Shown one piece after another: positions 8,900-16,448 of a stretch of DNA of 64,000 nucleotides. A program made the position numbers and the translations under genes. Source of the DNA: Bacillus sp. FJAT-27225. Lineage in GTDB: Bacteria > Bacillota > Bacilli > Bacillales > Cytobacillaceae. Location: assembly GCF_001685025.1 (NCBI RefSeq), contig NZ_MAYU01000012.1, positions 1-64,000 of the forward strand. The letters are read 5' to 3'. Numbering within the stretch: the first letter of the stretch is position 1; each line of letters begins with the position of its first letter. Under the pieces are notes generated by a model. The model saw only the letters and a list, made by a program, of their open reading frames with translations, was not told where the DNA came from and searched no databases.

Positions 8900-9856
8900 C
8901 TATTCAACGAGGCGGACACCGACAACCCCGAAATCTTCGCCTTCTTCAAACTCACCAAAAGTAACCGTTGATATAAATTTGGCTTGAATATCATGGCCCG
9001 TTATTTTATCTAACCAAATTGAAGCAAAACCAATAATTTTAACGAGTGTTTTTCCATTTGCCCCTTCGTATGACTCAACCATTGGAACAATAACGACCCG
9101 GCCGCAGGTAGCATCGGCCTTTGAATAATCATTACATGTTGGACTTTTTTTATCCTTATCAATTCTATATTGAAATCCCGATTTCACATTTCCCCAGCTA
9201 AGACCCGTTTTAGTCAGTTCCCACATATTATCGGAAACTTCCATTTCAACCCCGTTCTTGATGTTGTTTTCGAGAACATTTCCGCCTGATCCGCCTATTT
9301 CCAGAAACCCGAAATTACCGCTAATCGATGAATTATCTTCATCGGGGTTTCCTTTGCCACTATTTCCAGGCTGAAAATGGATTGTAAAAGAGGCCGGTGT
9401 TTCTCCTGGCTTCGGTGGTTCATCAGGAAATTTTTCTTTTGGGATAGCTACAGGGACAATACCAGCACGTTTTACAAGGTTTCTGCTTATTCGGGCTTTA
9501 GCAGTTGCATAGACATCAGAATTATTGAAGCCAAGCACCCTTGCAAAAGTCAGATTTTTACTGATTGTTTTTGTTGCTTTTATATAATCATCGCCAGTTT
9601 CTATATCATCAGTCGTTAACGTAACTCCGTTTTTTCCTGCAATATTAATAGCAGTTGCAACTGCTACATTTTTCCCTTTTAATAAATCTTTTCCGCCCGC
9701 TAGTACTGCGGAATCAAGTGCTTTTTGCAGCTTGCTTTTTTCCAAAAAAAGCCCTCCCGCATCAACGACCATTGCTGTAAAACCAAAAATGGCAATCATA
9801 AAGACTGCAACAATTACTAATACATTCCCATCTTCATTTTTTAGTATTTTTGTCAT
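8900..9856 (-). CDS. TadG-like pilus-associated protein
   Basis: A 318-residue protein with an N-terminal pseudopilin-like hydrophobic helix (about 12-35, GNVLVIVAVFMIAIFGFTAM) followed by a long extracellular part. The first ~50 residues match the TadE/TadG-like domain (VDAGGLFLEKSKLQKALDSA). The rest has no family I recognise; it holds two cysteines (CNDYSKADATC) that could form a disulfide outside the cell. Only one base separates it from tadE. Probably a minor pseudopilin or tip/adhesive component. Confidence 0.82.
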   Translation of the reverse strand: MTKILKNEDGNVLVIVAVFMIAIFGFTAMVVDAGGLFLEKSKLQKALDSAVLAGGKDLLKGKNVAVATAINIAGKNGVTLTTDDIETGDDYIKATKTISKNLTFARVLGFNNSDVYATAKARISRNLVKRAGIVPVAIPKEKFPDEPPKPGETPASFTIHFQPGNSGKGNPDEDNSSISGNFGFLEIGGSGGNVLENNIKNGVEMEVSDNMWELTKTGLSWGNVKSGFQYRIDKDKKSPTCNDYSKADATCGRVVIVPMVESYEGANGKTLVKIIGFASIWLDKITGHDIQAKFISTVTFGEFEEGEDFGVVGVRLVE

Positions 9857-9857
9857 A

Positions 9858-10235
9858 CTACTCCACCCTCATTACGGTAGTATCGGTCAATGTTAACGGT
9901 GATGCTAAACTGGCTACCAAAGGAGTTATGAAATCAATATTATAAACAAGCGTAACCGTAGCATCTGTCCCGCTCGTCCTGGCTGTCTCGTTTGGAGATA
10001 TCGTTATAGTCAGCCTGCTGGATTCAAGCCCCGCAATTGAAGAATTTATCTTCGCGGTTATATCATCATTACTTTTTTGGATACTCGCCAGCCGCGCAGC
10101 TTCCCTGCCGGCATGATCCAATGTTAGGTACGCATGAAAAATCCGACCAAAATCCACAATCCCGAACAATAACATAAGAACTATAGGAAGAATAAGGGCT
10201 GTTTCAACCATTGACTGCCCTTTCTCAGATCTCAT
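9858..10235 (-). CDS. tadE: TadE, minor pseudopilin
   Basis: A 125-residue protein starting with a TadE signature: KGQSMVETALILPIVLMLLF (residues 5-24), a membrane helix and FGRIFHAYLTLDHAGREAAR. TadE-type pseudopilins are processed by the Tad prepilin peptidase and are needed for Flp fibre assembly. Its ATG overlaps the stop of the peptidase gene by 4 bp (ATGA), consistent with coupled translation. Confidence 0.92.
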   Translation of the reverse strand: MRSEKGQSMVETALILPIVLMLLFGIVDFGRIFHAYLTLDHAGREAARLASIQKSNDDITAKINSSIAGLESSRLTITISPNETARTSGTDATVTLVYNIDFITPLVASLASPLTLTDTTVMRVE

Positions 10236-10744
10236 ATCCTTCCCTCCATGAAAAGCATAGCTACAGTTCCAATTGCTATGGCCACTCCATAAGGAAAAGA
10301 TGGAGCAAGATCTTTTTTGCTGACTTGGATTGACTCTTTGCTTTTATTTAAAGACAGAAGAAGAATTGAATTGGTTATCCTTGCAATAAAACCTTTTACA
10401 TCTTTACCTCGGATAATGATAAATAAAGCAATAAAGCCGCCAACAATCGCAGCATATAAAAACGCATAAAAAACAAAAAAGGCACCCTTCATCGTCCCAA
10501 TAGCAGCCATTAGCTTTACATCACCTGCACCAATGCCTCCCATTGCAAAGGGAATTAAAAGGACGCCTAGCCCAACCAAGAAACCTTTGCCACTATACAA
10601 AAAGCCGTCAAAGCCATTGATCATTAGATAATAGAGGAAGCCCAGCAGAATTGCTGGGAATGTCACGATATTCAGGATTTTCCTAAATTTAATATCTGTT
10701 ATCGTGCATATAATCAGTACGATAAGAAGAAGTATATTTTCCAT
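10232..10744 (-). CDS. cpaA: CpaA/TadV, type IV prepilin peptidase
   Basis: A 170-residue A24-family aspartic peptidase of about six membrane helices. Both catalytic aspartates are visible: D17 in TITDIKFRKILN and D75 in the GAGDVK motif (72-77). It lacks the N-terminal methylase domain of PilD-like enzymes, as is normal for TadV/CpaA. It should cleave Flp and TadE/G-like precursors in the cell membrane. GGAGG precedes the ATG. A terminator-like hairpin separates it from flp. Confidence 0.93.
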   Translation of the reverse strand: MENILLLIVLIICTITDIKFRKILNIVTFPAILLGFLYYLMINGFDGFLYSGKGFLVGLGVLLIPFAMGGIGAGDVKLMAAIGTMKGAFFVFYAFLYAAIVGGFIALFIIIRGKDVKGFIARITNSILLLSLNKSKESIQVSKKDLAPSFPYGVAIAIGTVAMLFMEGRI

Positions 10745-10764
10745 GGAAAGCCCTCCTTTCCTTC

Positions 10765-10805
10765 TAAAAAACCCTGCTTCTCATGCTTGAAAAGCAGGGT
10801 AAAAA
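10765..10805 (-). terminator. Attenuating terminator between flp and cpaA
   Basis: On the minus strand ACCCTGCTT pairs with AAGCAGGGT around a loop of about 12 nt and is followed by TTTTTTAG. Placed directly after the pilin gene, it would let most transcripts end there and give far more pilin than assembly proteins. Confidence 0.85.
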
Positions 10806-10806
10806 A

Positions 10807-10989
10807 TTATTTATCAACACCTGATGGAGTTTTTAATGCATCAGTTACTTTACCAAATAAAGCATTTATCTGATTTCCTAGTAATGTTACCGCTGTAATA
10901 ACAGCAACTGCAATCAACCCTACAATCAATCCATACTCCGTAAGTGCCTGGCCCTCTTCATCCTTTACCAACCTGTTAAGCAAGTTCAT
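10807..10989 (-). CDS. flp: Flp major pilin
   Basis: A 60-residue Flp-type pilin: short basic leader, then EEGQALTEYGLIVGLIAVAV, in which G-Q-A-L-T-E-Y is the Flp motif with the cleavage glycine and the essential Glu. The hydrophobic helix spans about 20-42. It is the major subunit of the Tad fibre. First gene of the operon, preceded by AGGAGG at 7 nt and by a promoter overlapping a SinR-type operator. Confidence 0.95.
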   Translation of the reverse strand: MNLLNRLVKDEEGQALTEYGLIVGLIAVAVITAVTLLGNQINALFGKVTDALKTPSGVDK

Positions 10990-11024
10990 TTCTCATCCTC
11001 CTATGATATGGTCTTTATTTTTGG

Positions 11025-11040
11025 GTTCTATATGTAGAAC
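11025..11040. promoter_or_regulatory. Candidate SinR-type operator at the flp start site
   Basis: GTTCTATATGTAGAAC is two 7-mers (GTTCTAT and, on the other strand, GTTCTAC) around 2 bp. SinR of B. subtilis is known to prefer GTTCTYT and to bind inverted pairs of this geometry. It lies just downstream of the predicted flp transcription start, where binding would block the operon. Confidence 0.6.
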
Positions 11041-11048
11041 TTGATTGA

Positions 11049-11077
11049 ATTATATAACGAACAAAATTAGTTGAAAA
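11049..11077 (-). promoter_or_regulatory. Candidate flp operon promoter
   Basis: -35 TTTTCA (11077-11072), 17-bp spacer, -10 TATAAT (11054-11049). The -35 is a 4/6 match to the sigma-A consensus, the -10 is perfect. Confidence 0.55.
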
Positions 11078-11159
11078 GTCCCGAATTTGTTCATTATTGA
11101 GGTTTTTTATGGGCTTTTCCTCCTTTTTCTTTCATTTCCTTTAAATTACTAACTATTTT

Positions 11160-11175
11160 GTTCTTTTTAAAGAAC
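11160..11175. promoter_or_regulatory. Perfect SinR-type inverted-repeat operator
   Basis: GTTCTTTTTAAAGAAC is an exact inverted repeat of the SinR half-site GTTCTTT around 2 bp (TT). It covers the -35 region of the rightward DUF192 promoter and lies about 120 bp upstream of the flp promoter, so one repressor could control both directions. Confidence 0.65.
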
Positions 11176-11192
11176 CTCGAATTTACTATAAT
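11164..11192 (+). promoter_or_regulatory. Candidate promoter of the DUF192 gene
   Basis: -10 TATAAT at 11187-11192; the weak -35 region (11164-11169, TTTTTA) is overlapped by the perfect SinR-type repeat. Confidence 0.5.
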
Positions 11193-11229
11193 GAACACAT
11201 AACCAAAATCCCACTATAGGAGGAATTAT

Positions 11230-11559
11230 ATGCAGGAGAAGACTGTGCTTATGCCGTTTCCGATAAAAAAGGCGGATACATTTTTTACAAGATTGAAGGG
11301 GTTGATGTTCAAAAAAGAAGCGATTCAGGATGAAGGGCTTTGGATCTTGCCTTGCAATTCCGTCCATATGTTCTTTATGTCGTTCTCGATTGACGTCCTT
11401 CTTCTAAACGAACATATGGAGGTTGTCCAGCTTTATCCATCCTTGGAACCGTGGAGGGTTACGAAGCCAAATAAACATGCCTACTCAACGCTTGAACTCC
11501 CAGAGGGGATAATCAACAAGCTTGAGATTTCAGTTGGTGATGTGATAAAAATTAGTTAA
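11230..11559 (+). CDS. DUF192-family protein
   Basis: A 109-residue DUF192 protein. The family core is seen as KADTFFTRLKGLMF, GLWILPCNSVHMFFM (conserved Cys-x-x-x-His-x-F region), and the C-terminal ELPEG and VGDVI stretch. Function is unknown; DUF192 genes often sit beside Tad/Flp loci or encode small secreted proteins. Here the protein has no signal peptide. It is divergent from flp, and its promoter overlaps a SinR-type operator, pointing to joint control with the pilus. ATAGGAGG lies 6-7 nt before the ATG. Confidence 0.85.
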   Translation: MQEKTVLMPFPIKKADTFFTRLKGLMFKKEAIQDEGLWILPCNSVHMFFMSFSIDVLLLNEHMEVVQLYPSLEPWRVTKPNKHAYSTLELPEGIINKLEISVGDVIKIS

Positions 11560-11620
11560 ATACCTATTTATCTAGTACACTAGTAATACTGAATGAATTT
11601 TTAAAAGCGGGGGTTATGTA

Positions 11621-12178
11621 GTGGGAAATACCGCATTATTGGTTATTGATGCTCAGGTCGGCATTATTGAGGGACCTGAAATCGGTCCTGTTTTTAAAAA
11701 AGAAGAGCTGCTTGCAAAAATGAAGACGGTCATTGATGAAGCAAGAGAGAAAAGTATTCCGGTCATCTATATTGTGGACACGGATGTGGCTGAGCCGGAT
11801 ACGATGGAATACCAAGTTCACCCGCATCTCGCACCATTAAAGGATGATACGGTCATTACAAAGAAAGCAACCGATGCTTTTTACCAAACGAGCCTGAACG
11901 ATTATTTGGATACGTTGAATATTGATCATCTGGTTGTCATCGGCTGCAAAACCGAATTCTGTGTGGATACTACCTGCAGGCGGGCAACGACCTCTGGGTA
12001 TGATGTGACACTGGTTGCTGATGCACACTCCACGACAGATAATAAAGTGCTTAGTGCAAGCCAAATCATCGACCATCATAATGCAAATCTAGATGGGCTT
12101 GATAATATCAACCATTTTATCCTGGTCCGGAACTCAAGCGAAAATATTTTTGAACACAAACATCTTGAATATAAATAA
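11621..12178 (+). CDS. Isochorismatase-like cysteine hydrolase
   Basis: A 185-residue protein with the catalytic triad of the family: D10 (VIDAQ), a Lys at 81/82 (ITKKATDAF) and C114 in GCKTEFCVD. This matches nicotinamidase-like/isochorismatase-like amidohydrolases rather than true isochorismatase; the substrate is unknown. The start is GTG, with GGGGG upstream. Same direction as the DUF192 gene but 60 bp away, so likely a separate unit. Confidence 0.88.
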   Translation: MGNTALLVIDAQVGIIEGPEIGPVFKKEELLAKMKTVIDEAREKSIPVIYIVDTDVAEPDTMEYQVHPHLAPLKDDTVITKKATDAFYQTSLNDYLDTLNIDHLVVIGCKTEFCVDTTCRRATTSGYDVTLVADAHSTTDNKVLSASQIIDHHNANLDGLDNINHFILVRNSSENIFEHKHLEYK

Positions 12179-12179
12179 C

Positions 12180-12215
12180 GAGAGGCTCCTGCTGCTATAG
12201 CGGGAGCCTTTCACT
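12180..12215 (+). terminator. Terminator of the hydrolase gene
   Basis: AGGCTCCTGC / GCGGGAGCCT hairpin followed by TTTCACTTT. Confidence 0.82.
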
Positions 12216-12818
12216 TTACCTGCGGCTTTTGATGAATTTCACAACAAAATAGATGAAGGCAAGAACTATTAATACATAAACAACATTCGAGAAGATGTCC
12301 ATATACTCCACAATTTTATGCCGGTTTTCCCCCAGTATTGCTCCGGCGTTGACGAGAAGTGTATTCCAAATCAATGTACCTGCGGTAGTTAAGATAAGGA
12401 ATAGCCAAAACTTCATATTGGACATCCCGGCTGGAATGGAAATCAAGCTTCTGATTAACGGGATCAGCCGGCAGAAAAACACTGTCCATGGGCCATATTT
12501 ATCGAACCAAGCATCGGCTTTATGTATGTCTTTTCTGGACACACGAAGGATCTTCCCCCAACGGTCAACAATCTTTTCAAGACGCTCCACGTCAAGTAAT
12601 AGGCCAATTCCATATAAAATAACGGCGCCGGTCACCGAACCAGCTGTAGACACAAAGATGACTCCTAACACACTCATTTCAGATTTTAGGGTCATATAGC
12701 CAGCAAACGTAAGGATGACTTCTGACGGAATCGGTGGGAATACATTCTCAAGTGCAATGAGCAAAAAGACGCCCATATATCCAAAATCATTCATGATTGA
12801 AATAATCCAATTTTCCAT
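12216..12818 (-). CDS. DedA-family membrane protein
   Basis: A 200-residue polytopic protein with DedA landmarks: ENVFPPIPSEVILTFAGY near the N-terminus, the re-entrant region FFCRLIPLIRSLISIPAG and a G-rich stretch before the last helices. DedA proteins act in membrane homeostasis; some members flip lipids (undecaprenyl phosphate or phospholipid). The frame opens at 12842, but AGGAGA 5 nt before the ATG at 12818 fixes the start. It lies downstream of the helicase gene in the same direction. Confidence 0.87.
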   Translation of the reverse strand: MENWIISIMNDFGYMGVFLLIALENVFPPIPSEVILTFAGYMTLKSEMSVLGVIFVSTAGSVTGAVILYGIGLLLDVERLEKIVDRWGKILRVSRKDIHKADAWFDKYGPWTVFFCRLIPLIRSLISIPAGMSNMKFWLFLILTTAGTLIWNTLLVNAGAILGENRHKIVEYMDIFSNVVYVLIVLAFIYFVVKFIKSRR

Positions 12819-12913
12819 TCTTCTCTCCTGTTTTTCTGCCATAAAGGCTAAATATCTCTAATAACATCCTGATAGTAACATTAAATACAGTTTTATGGCT
12901 AGATATAGCCTGT

Positions 12914-14224
12914 TTATCTTCTTTTCTTTTTTGCAGTACTTTTTCCCATCCGACGGTTTGACTGCTTGTTACCGTGAGTCGAACGGCCGTTTTCGGACGA
13001 TGAGGCCCTTCCTGTTCTTGTGGTTTTTTCACCTTTTTTAGTTTTTTCCGAACGGGCAGTGTTTTTATTATCTGAACGCCTTTGAGGTTTCCTTGTCTCA
13101 TCCTGTTTACTCAATTCCAGTTCCTGCTTTTTCATCCGGATATTCAGTTCTTTTTCAATAGAACGAAGCTGCTGGGAATCCGATGCAGTATAAAGGGTGA
13201 TTGCAACTCCTTTTGTTCCTGCTCTTCCTGTCCGTCCAATCCGATGGACATAGCTTTCGGCATCTTCAGGCATATCATAATTGAAGACGTGGGTCACACC
13301 CTCGACATCAAGCCCCCGCGCTGCAACATCGGTCGCTATCAATAGCTGAAACTCCGCTTTCCTGAATCGTTCCATTACCCGCTCACGTTTAGCCTGGGAT
13401 AGGTCTCCATGCAATTCATCGCAGGAAAACCCATTCGTCTTCAGTACTTCATAAAGTCTGCCCACCCGGCGCTTTGTCCGGCAAAATACAACTGCCATAA
13501 AAGGTCTGTGTGTCCCGACTAACTCCATTAACATCCCCTGCTTGCCGCGGTCCGTTGTTTGAAAGGCCAGCTGGCTGACAGTGTCTGCCGGGCCCTGTGT
13601 TTTTTTAATTTGGATATACTCGGGTTTCTGCATATGCTTTTGGGCTAGGTCCCGAACTTCTGATGGCATAGTTGCTGAGAAAAGCATCGTTTGCCGTGTT
13701 GATGGGGTTTCCTCAATAATTGCTTCGACTTCATCTAAAAATCCAATATGAAGCATCTGGTCCGCTTCATCAAGGACAAGCGCGGAAAGTTCCCCAAGCC
13801 TAATCGTTCCCCTCCGGATATGGTCGAGGAGCCTGCCTGGTGTTCCGACCACAATATGGACAGACTTCGCCAGCTTTTTCAGCTGCTTGTCAACATCCTG
13901 GCCCCCATAGGCAGCCAGAACCTTAACCTCATTCAGTTCTTTAACAATCTTCTCGAGTTCAGCAGTAATTTGGATAGCCAGTTCACGAGTTGGTGTAACA
14001 ATCAGTGCTTGAATATGACCTGCTTCCAAATCAAGTTTTTCGAGGATTGGTAAAAGAAACGCGAACGTCTTTCCTGTTCCTGTTTGTGCCTGGGCAATAA
14101 TATCCCGGCCTTCCAGAGCAAGCGGAATGACTTTCTCCTGTATCGGGGTTGGCACAGCTATTCCACTCGAAGCTATTATATTTGTGACCTTTTTTGATAT
14201 TCCAAGCTTTATAAAATCAGACAT
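12914..14224 (-). CDS. DEAD-box RNA helicase
   Basis: A 436-residue DEAD-box protein with all core motifs: Q motif before residue 30, Walker A AQTGTGKT (46-53), DEAD (152-155), SAT (183-185) and HRIGRTGRAG in the second RecA domain. The last ~70 residues are a Lys/Arg/Ser-rich tail, typical of RNA-binding extensions in the Csh helicases of Bacillaceae. It probably unwinds rRNA or mRNA at low temperature or in the degradosome. I cannot assign it to CshA, CshB or another paralogue by eye. Confidence 0.93.
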   Translation of the reverse strand: MSDFIKLGISKKVTNIIASSGIAVPTPIQEKVIPLALEGRDIIAQAQTGTGKTFAFLLPILEKLDLEAGHIQALIVTPTRELAIQITAELEKIVKELNEVKVLAAYGGQDVDKQLKKLAKSVHIVVGTPGRLLDHIRRGTIRLGELSALVLDEADQMLHIGFLDEVEAIIEETPSTRQTMLFSATMPSEVRDLAQKHMQKPEYIQIKKTQGPADTVSQLAFQTTDRGKQGMLMELVGTHRPFMAVVFCRTKRRVGRLYEVLKTNGFSCDELHGDLSQAKRERVMERFRKAEFQLLIATDVAARGLDVEGVTHVFNYDMPEDAESYVHRIGRTGRAGTKGVAITLYTASDSQQLRSIEKELNIRMKKQELELSKQDETRKPQRRSDNKNTARSEKTKKGEKTTRTGRASSSENGRSTHGNKQSNRRMGKSTAKKKRR

Positions 14225-14299
14225 TTACATTCTCCTGTGTTCAATAATTTCACTTTCTTGATTGTGCTTGTTTTCTGTGTAAAAAGCAAATACAAATAC

Positions 14300-14333
14300 A
14301 AAAATCCGGCACCATTCGATACCGGATTTCTTA
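14300..14333. terminator. Bidirectional hairpin downstream of the cytochrome gene
   Basis: AAATCCGG / CCGGATTT stem flanked by A- and T-rich runs, 11 nt after the stop of the beta-propeller gene. Confidence 0.78.
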
Positions 14334-14343
14334 TTATCACATA

Positions 14344-15795
14344 TTATTTCTTTTCAGACAGCCATTTAGCCATTTCTTTTGCATCTTTTTTGGAAAGGAG
14401 GTCGCTTGGCATCATGCCTCGGCCATTCTTGACGATGTCCTCAATTTCTTCCTTAGAAAGCTTTCCACCAATCTTGGAGATATCCGGCCCGCCTCCGCCC
14501 GTCAGGTCATTGCCGTGGCAGTTCAGGCAGGATTGCTTATAATTTTCCTCAGCTGCAGAAACCTTCTCCCCTGCTTTATCTTCGCCGCCGCCGTGGGACC
14601 CATGGCCCTCTTCAGCTGCTGGGGTTTCAGGTGCACCAAATACACTATAAGGTACGAACTGGATTTCATGAGGCACTCCGTCTGAGACCATTTCAGTAAT
14701 AAATTCACCGGTTTCGACATCCCATACCTGAACGCCGCTGACTGCCGCGCCGCCAAGCTGGTACGGATAGCGTTTGTCCATTCCATGATTCAAGGACCAA
14801 AGCTCTTTTCCATCAGGGGTTACGCCAACATGGGCCGGGACAGTGGTACCCGTTGCTTCCCATACGACTTTATGGGTTTCAACATCTATTTTGTAAATTT
14901 TGTTTCCGCCTGTTGTGACAAAGCCATACTTGCTGTCAGGTGTAAACGCTATGTGTATCGGACCGCCGTCAAATTTAATCTCGCCTGTGACTTCAAGTGA
15001 CTTCGGATCAATGACAGCCACCTTCTTATCGCCCATAACCGCTGCCCATACTGTTTTGCCATCAGGAGTCAAGTTAACACCGTGGACCATGCCGCCGACA
15101 TCCATGCTTTTTACAACTTCATTTGTCTTCATATCAATGGCGACTACTCTGTTCTCACGCTCAATGCTGAGGAACATGTAATTCGTATCGATTTTCTTGC
15201 CTTCCCAGTACATCGTTGGGCTTAGGTAACAAGTTCCATCGCCGGTTTTAATATCCTTTATTTTTTTCCGGGCGGCCATATCGATGACACTTGTCGTCCC
15301 GTCATGCTGGTTTGCCACATAAAGATATTTGTCATCAGGAGAAAGCGCGATATGGTGTGCGCCCTTGCCTGTTGGCAACCGCCACTGTTCCCTCATCGTG
15401 ATTGGATCGATTGCAATGAGATACGATGGTTCATCATAGTTGTACCAATTCCCTGTAAACAAGGTTTTGAAGTCTTTAGTAAAAGCGATGGCATGTGTAT
15501 CATTCAGATTTGGGTACCATTCTTTCTCGGTGCGTTCCACATATGGCCCCCCAGTATCAATGGTTGTGACGAGGTTGTGGTATTTAGCATCGAACACCCA
15601 TAATTTGTTGCTGACACCGGCACCCACAAATGCCAGTGATTCATGGCCGAGCCTTCCTCCGGCTAACGTTTCATCAACAGTTGTATTTACAGTATTAGCA
15701 GATTTCTGTGGCTTTGTTACAACTTTTGCTGTATCCGAACTGCAACCGCCGGCAATTAATGCGGTTAACAATAATGCTGTCCATATCTTTTTCAT
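14344..15795 (-). CDS. Beta-propeller/cytochrome c lipoprotein
   Basis: A 483-residue lipoprotein. Lipobox LIAGGC with Cys18, then a YVTN/NirF-like beta-propeller (about 45-390, repeated D-x-K-x-L/V-T-x-x and T-P-D-G-K segments), a His/Gly-rich linker (EEGHGSHGGGEDKAGE), and a C-terminal class I cytochrome c with C423-x-x-C426-H427 and a likely axial Met near 461. It is tethered outside the membrane and should carry one heme. The layout recalls NirN/NirF-type propellers joined to cytochrome c. The redox partner is unknown. No cytochrome maturation gene is nearby. Confidence 0.85.
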   Translation of the reverse strand: MKKIWTALLLTALIAGGCSSDTAKVVTKPQKSANTVNTTVDETLAGGRLGHESLAFVGAGVSNKLWVFDAKYHNLVTTIDTGGPYVERTEKEWYPNLNDTHAIAFTKDFKTLFTGNWYNYDEPSYLIAIDPITMREQWRLPTGKGAHHIALSPDDKYLYVANQHDGTTSVIDMAARKKIKDIKTGDGTCYLSPTMYWEGKKIDTNYMFLSIERENRVVAIDMKTNEVVKSMDVGGMVHGVNLTPDGKTVWAAVMGDKKVAVIDPKSLEVTGEIKFDGGPIHIAFTPDSKYGFVTTGGNKIYKIDVETHKVVWEATGTTVPAHVGVTPDGKELWSLNHGMDKRYPYQLGGAAVSGVQVWDVETGEFITEMVSDGVPHEIQFVPYSVFGAPETPAAEEGHGSHGGGEDKAGEKVSAAEENYKQSCLNCHGNDLTGGGGPDISKIGGKLSKEEIEDIVKNGRGMMPSDLLSKKDAKEMAKWLSEKK

Positions 15796-15909
15796 CGTGG
15801 ATTCCTCCTAATAATCAATACAAGTTAAATATAGTATCAAACTTATATAAAAGGAGAATCATTCTGTGGCAATTTAATGAAGCGGGCAAGCAGTTTCTTT
15901 ATTTTGTAA

Positions 15910-15948
15910 CAAATGAACAGCCCGGCATATTCTTCTGCCGGGCTGTTG
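15910..15948 (-). terminator. Terminator of the ferritin-like gene
   Basis: AGCCCGGCA / TGCCGGGCT stem with an 8-nt loop between the ferritin-like stop and the cytochrome gene promoter region. Confidence 0.7.
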
Positions 15949-15949
15949 C

Positions 15950-16384
15950 TTAATGGACAAGGTTTTTCAAATAGTCAAGATGCCGCCTATCGGTATCGAT
16001 GATGCTTTCAACCATTTCCTTGCTTTCGGGATCGAGGTCCCCCTTTACAATTTCCTCCGACAGCTGAATGCCGTACAAACCCTCGCCTTTGATTGCCATT
16101 TTGATAATATTTTCGGTACTTTCCGGCATCATCATTTGGCTGATGAATCCCTGGATTTTTCCGGTCAGGCCCTCATTATTCACGGGCATCCCGCCAAGTG
16201 TTTGAATTCTCTCGGCAACCATAGCGGCATGAAGGCGATGATCCTGCTGCATCGATTGGAACTCTTTTTTAATAGCAGGGTCGTCAAGCTTCTCAATCAA
16301 ATGCTCATAAGCCCTGATTCCCATGTATTGGCCCTGGAGAAATGCGTTCAGTTCTTTGATGGCTGTTTCATTTTCATTTTGCAT
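15950..16384 (-). CDS. Ferritin-like four-helix protein (DUF2383 type)
   Basis: A 144-residue all-helical protein with ferritin-like metal ligand spacing: E in QGQYMGIRAYEHL, E..H in QQDHRLHAAM and E..H in the last helix (DTDRRHLDYL). It resembles DUF2383/PA2169 ferritin-like proteins of unknown function, often stress-associated in Bacillus. AAGGGGG sits 7 nt before the ATG at 16384, so the upstream in-frame start at 16405 is unlikely. Transcribed alone. Confidence 0.78.
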   Translation of the reverse strand: MQNENETAIKELNAFLQGQYMGIRAYEHLIEKLDDPAIKKEFQSMQQDHRLHAAMVAERIQTLGGMPVNNEGLTGKIQGFISQMMMPESTENIIKMAIKGEGLYGIQLSEEIVKGDLDPESKEMVESIIDTDRRHLDYLKNLVH

Positions 16385-16448
16385 ACAAAAACCCCCTTTT
16401 ACCAATAGGATTAGGAAAAAAGAGGGATATTATTCTTTTGTTATTTAT

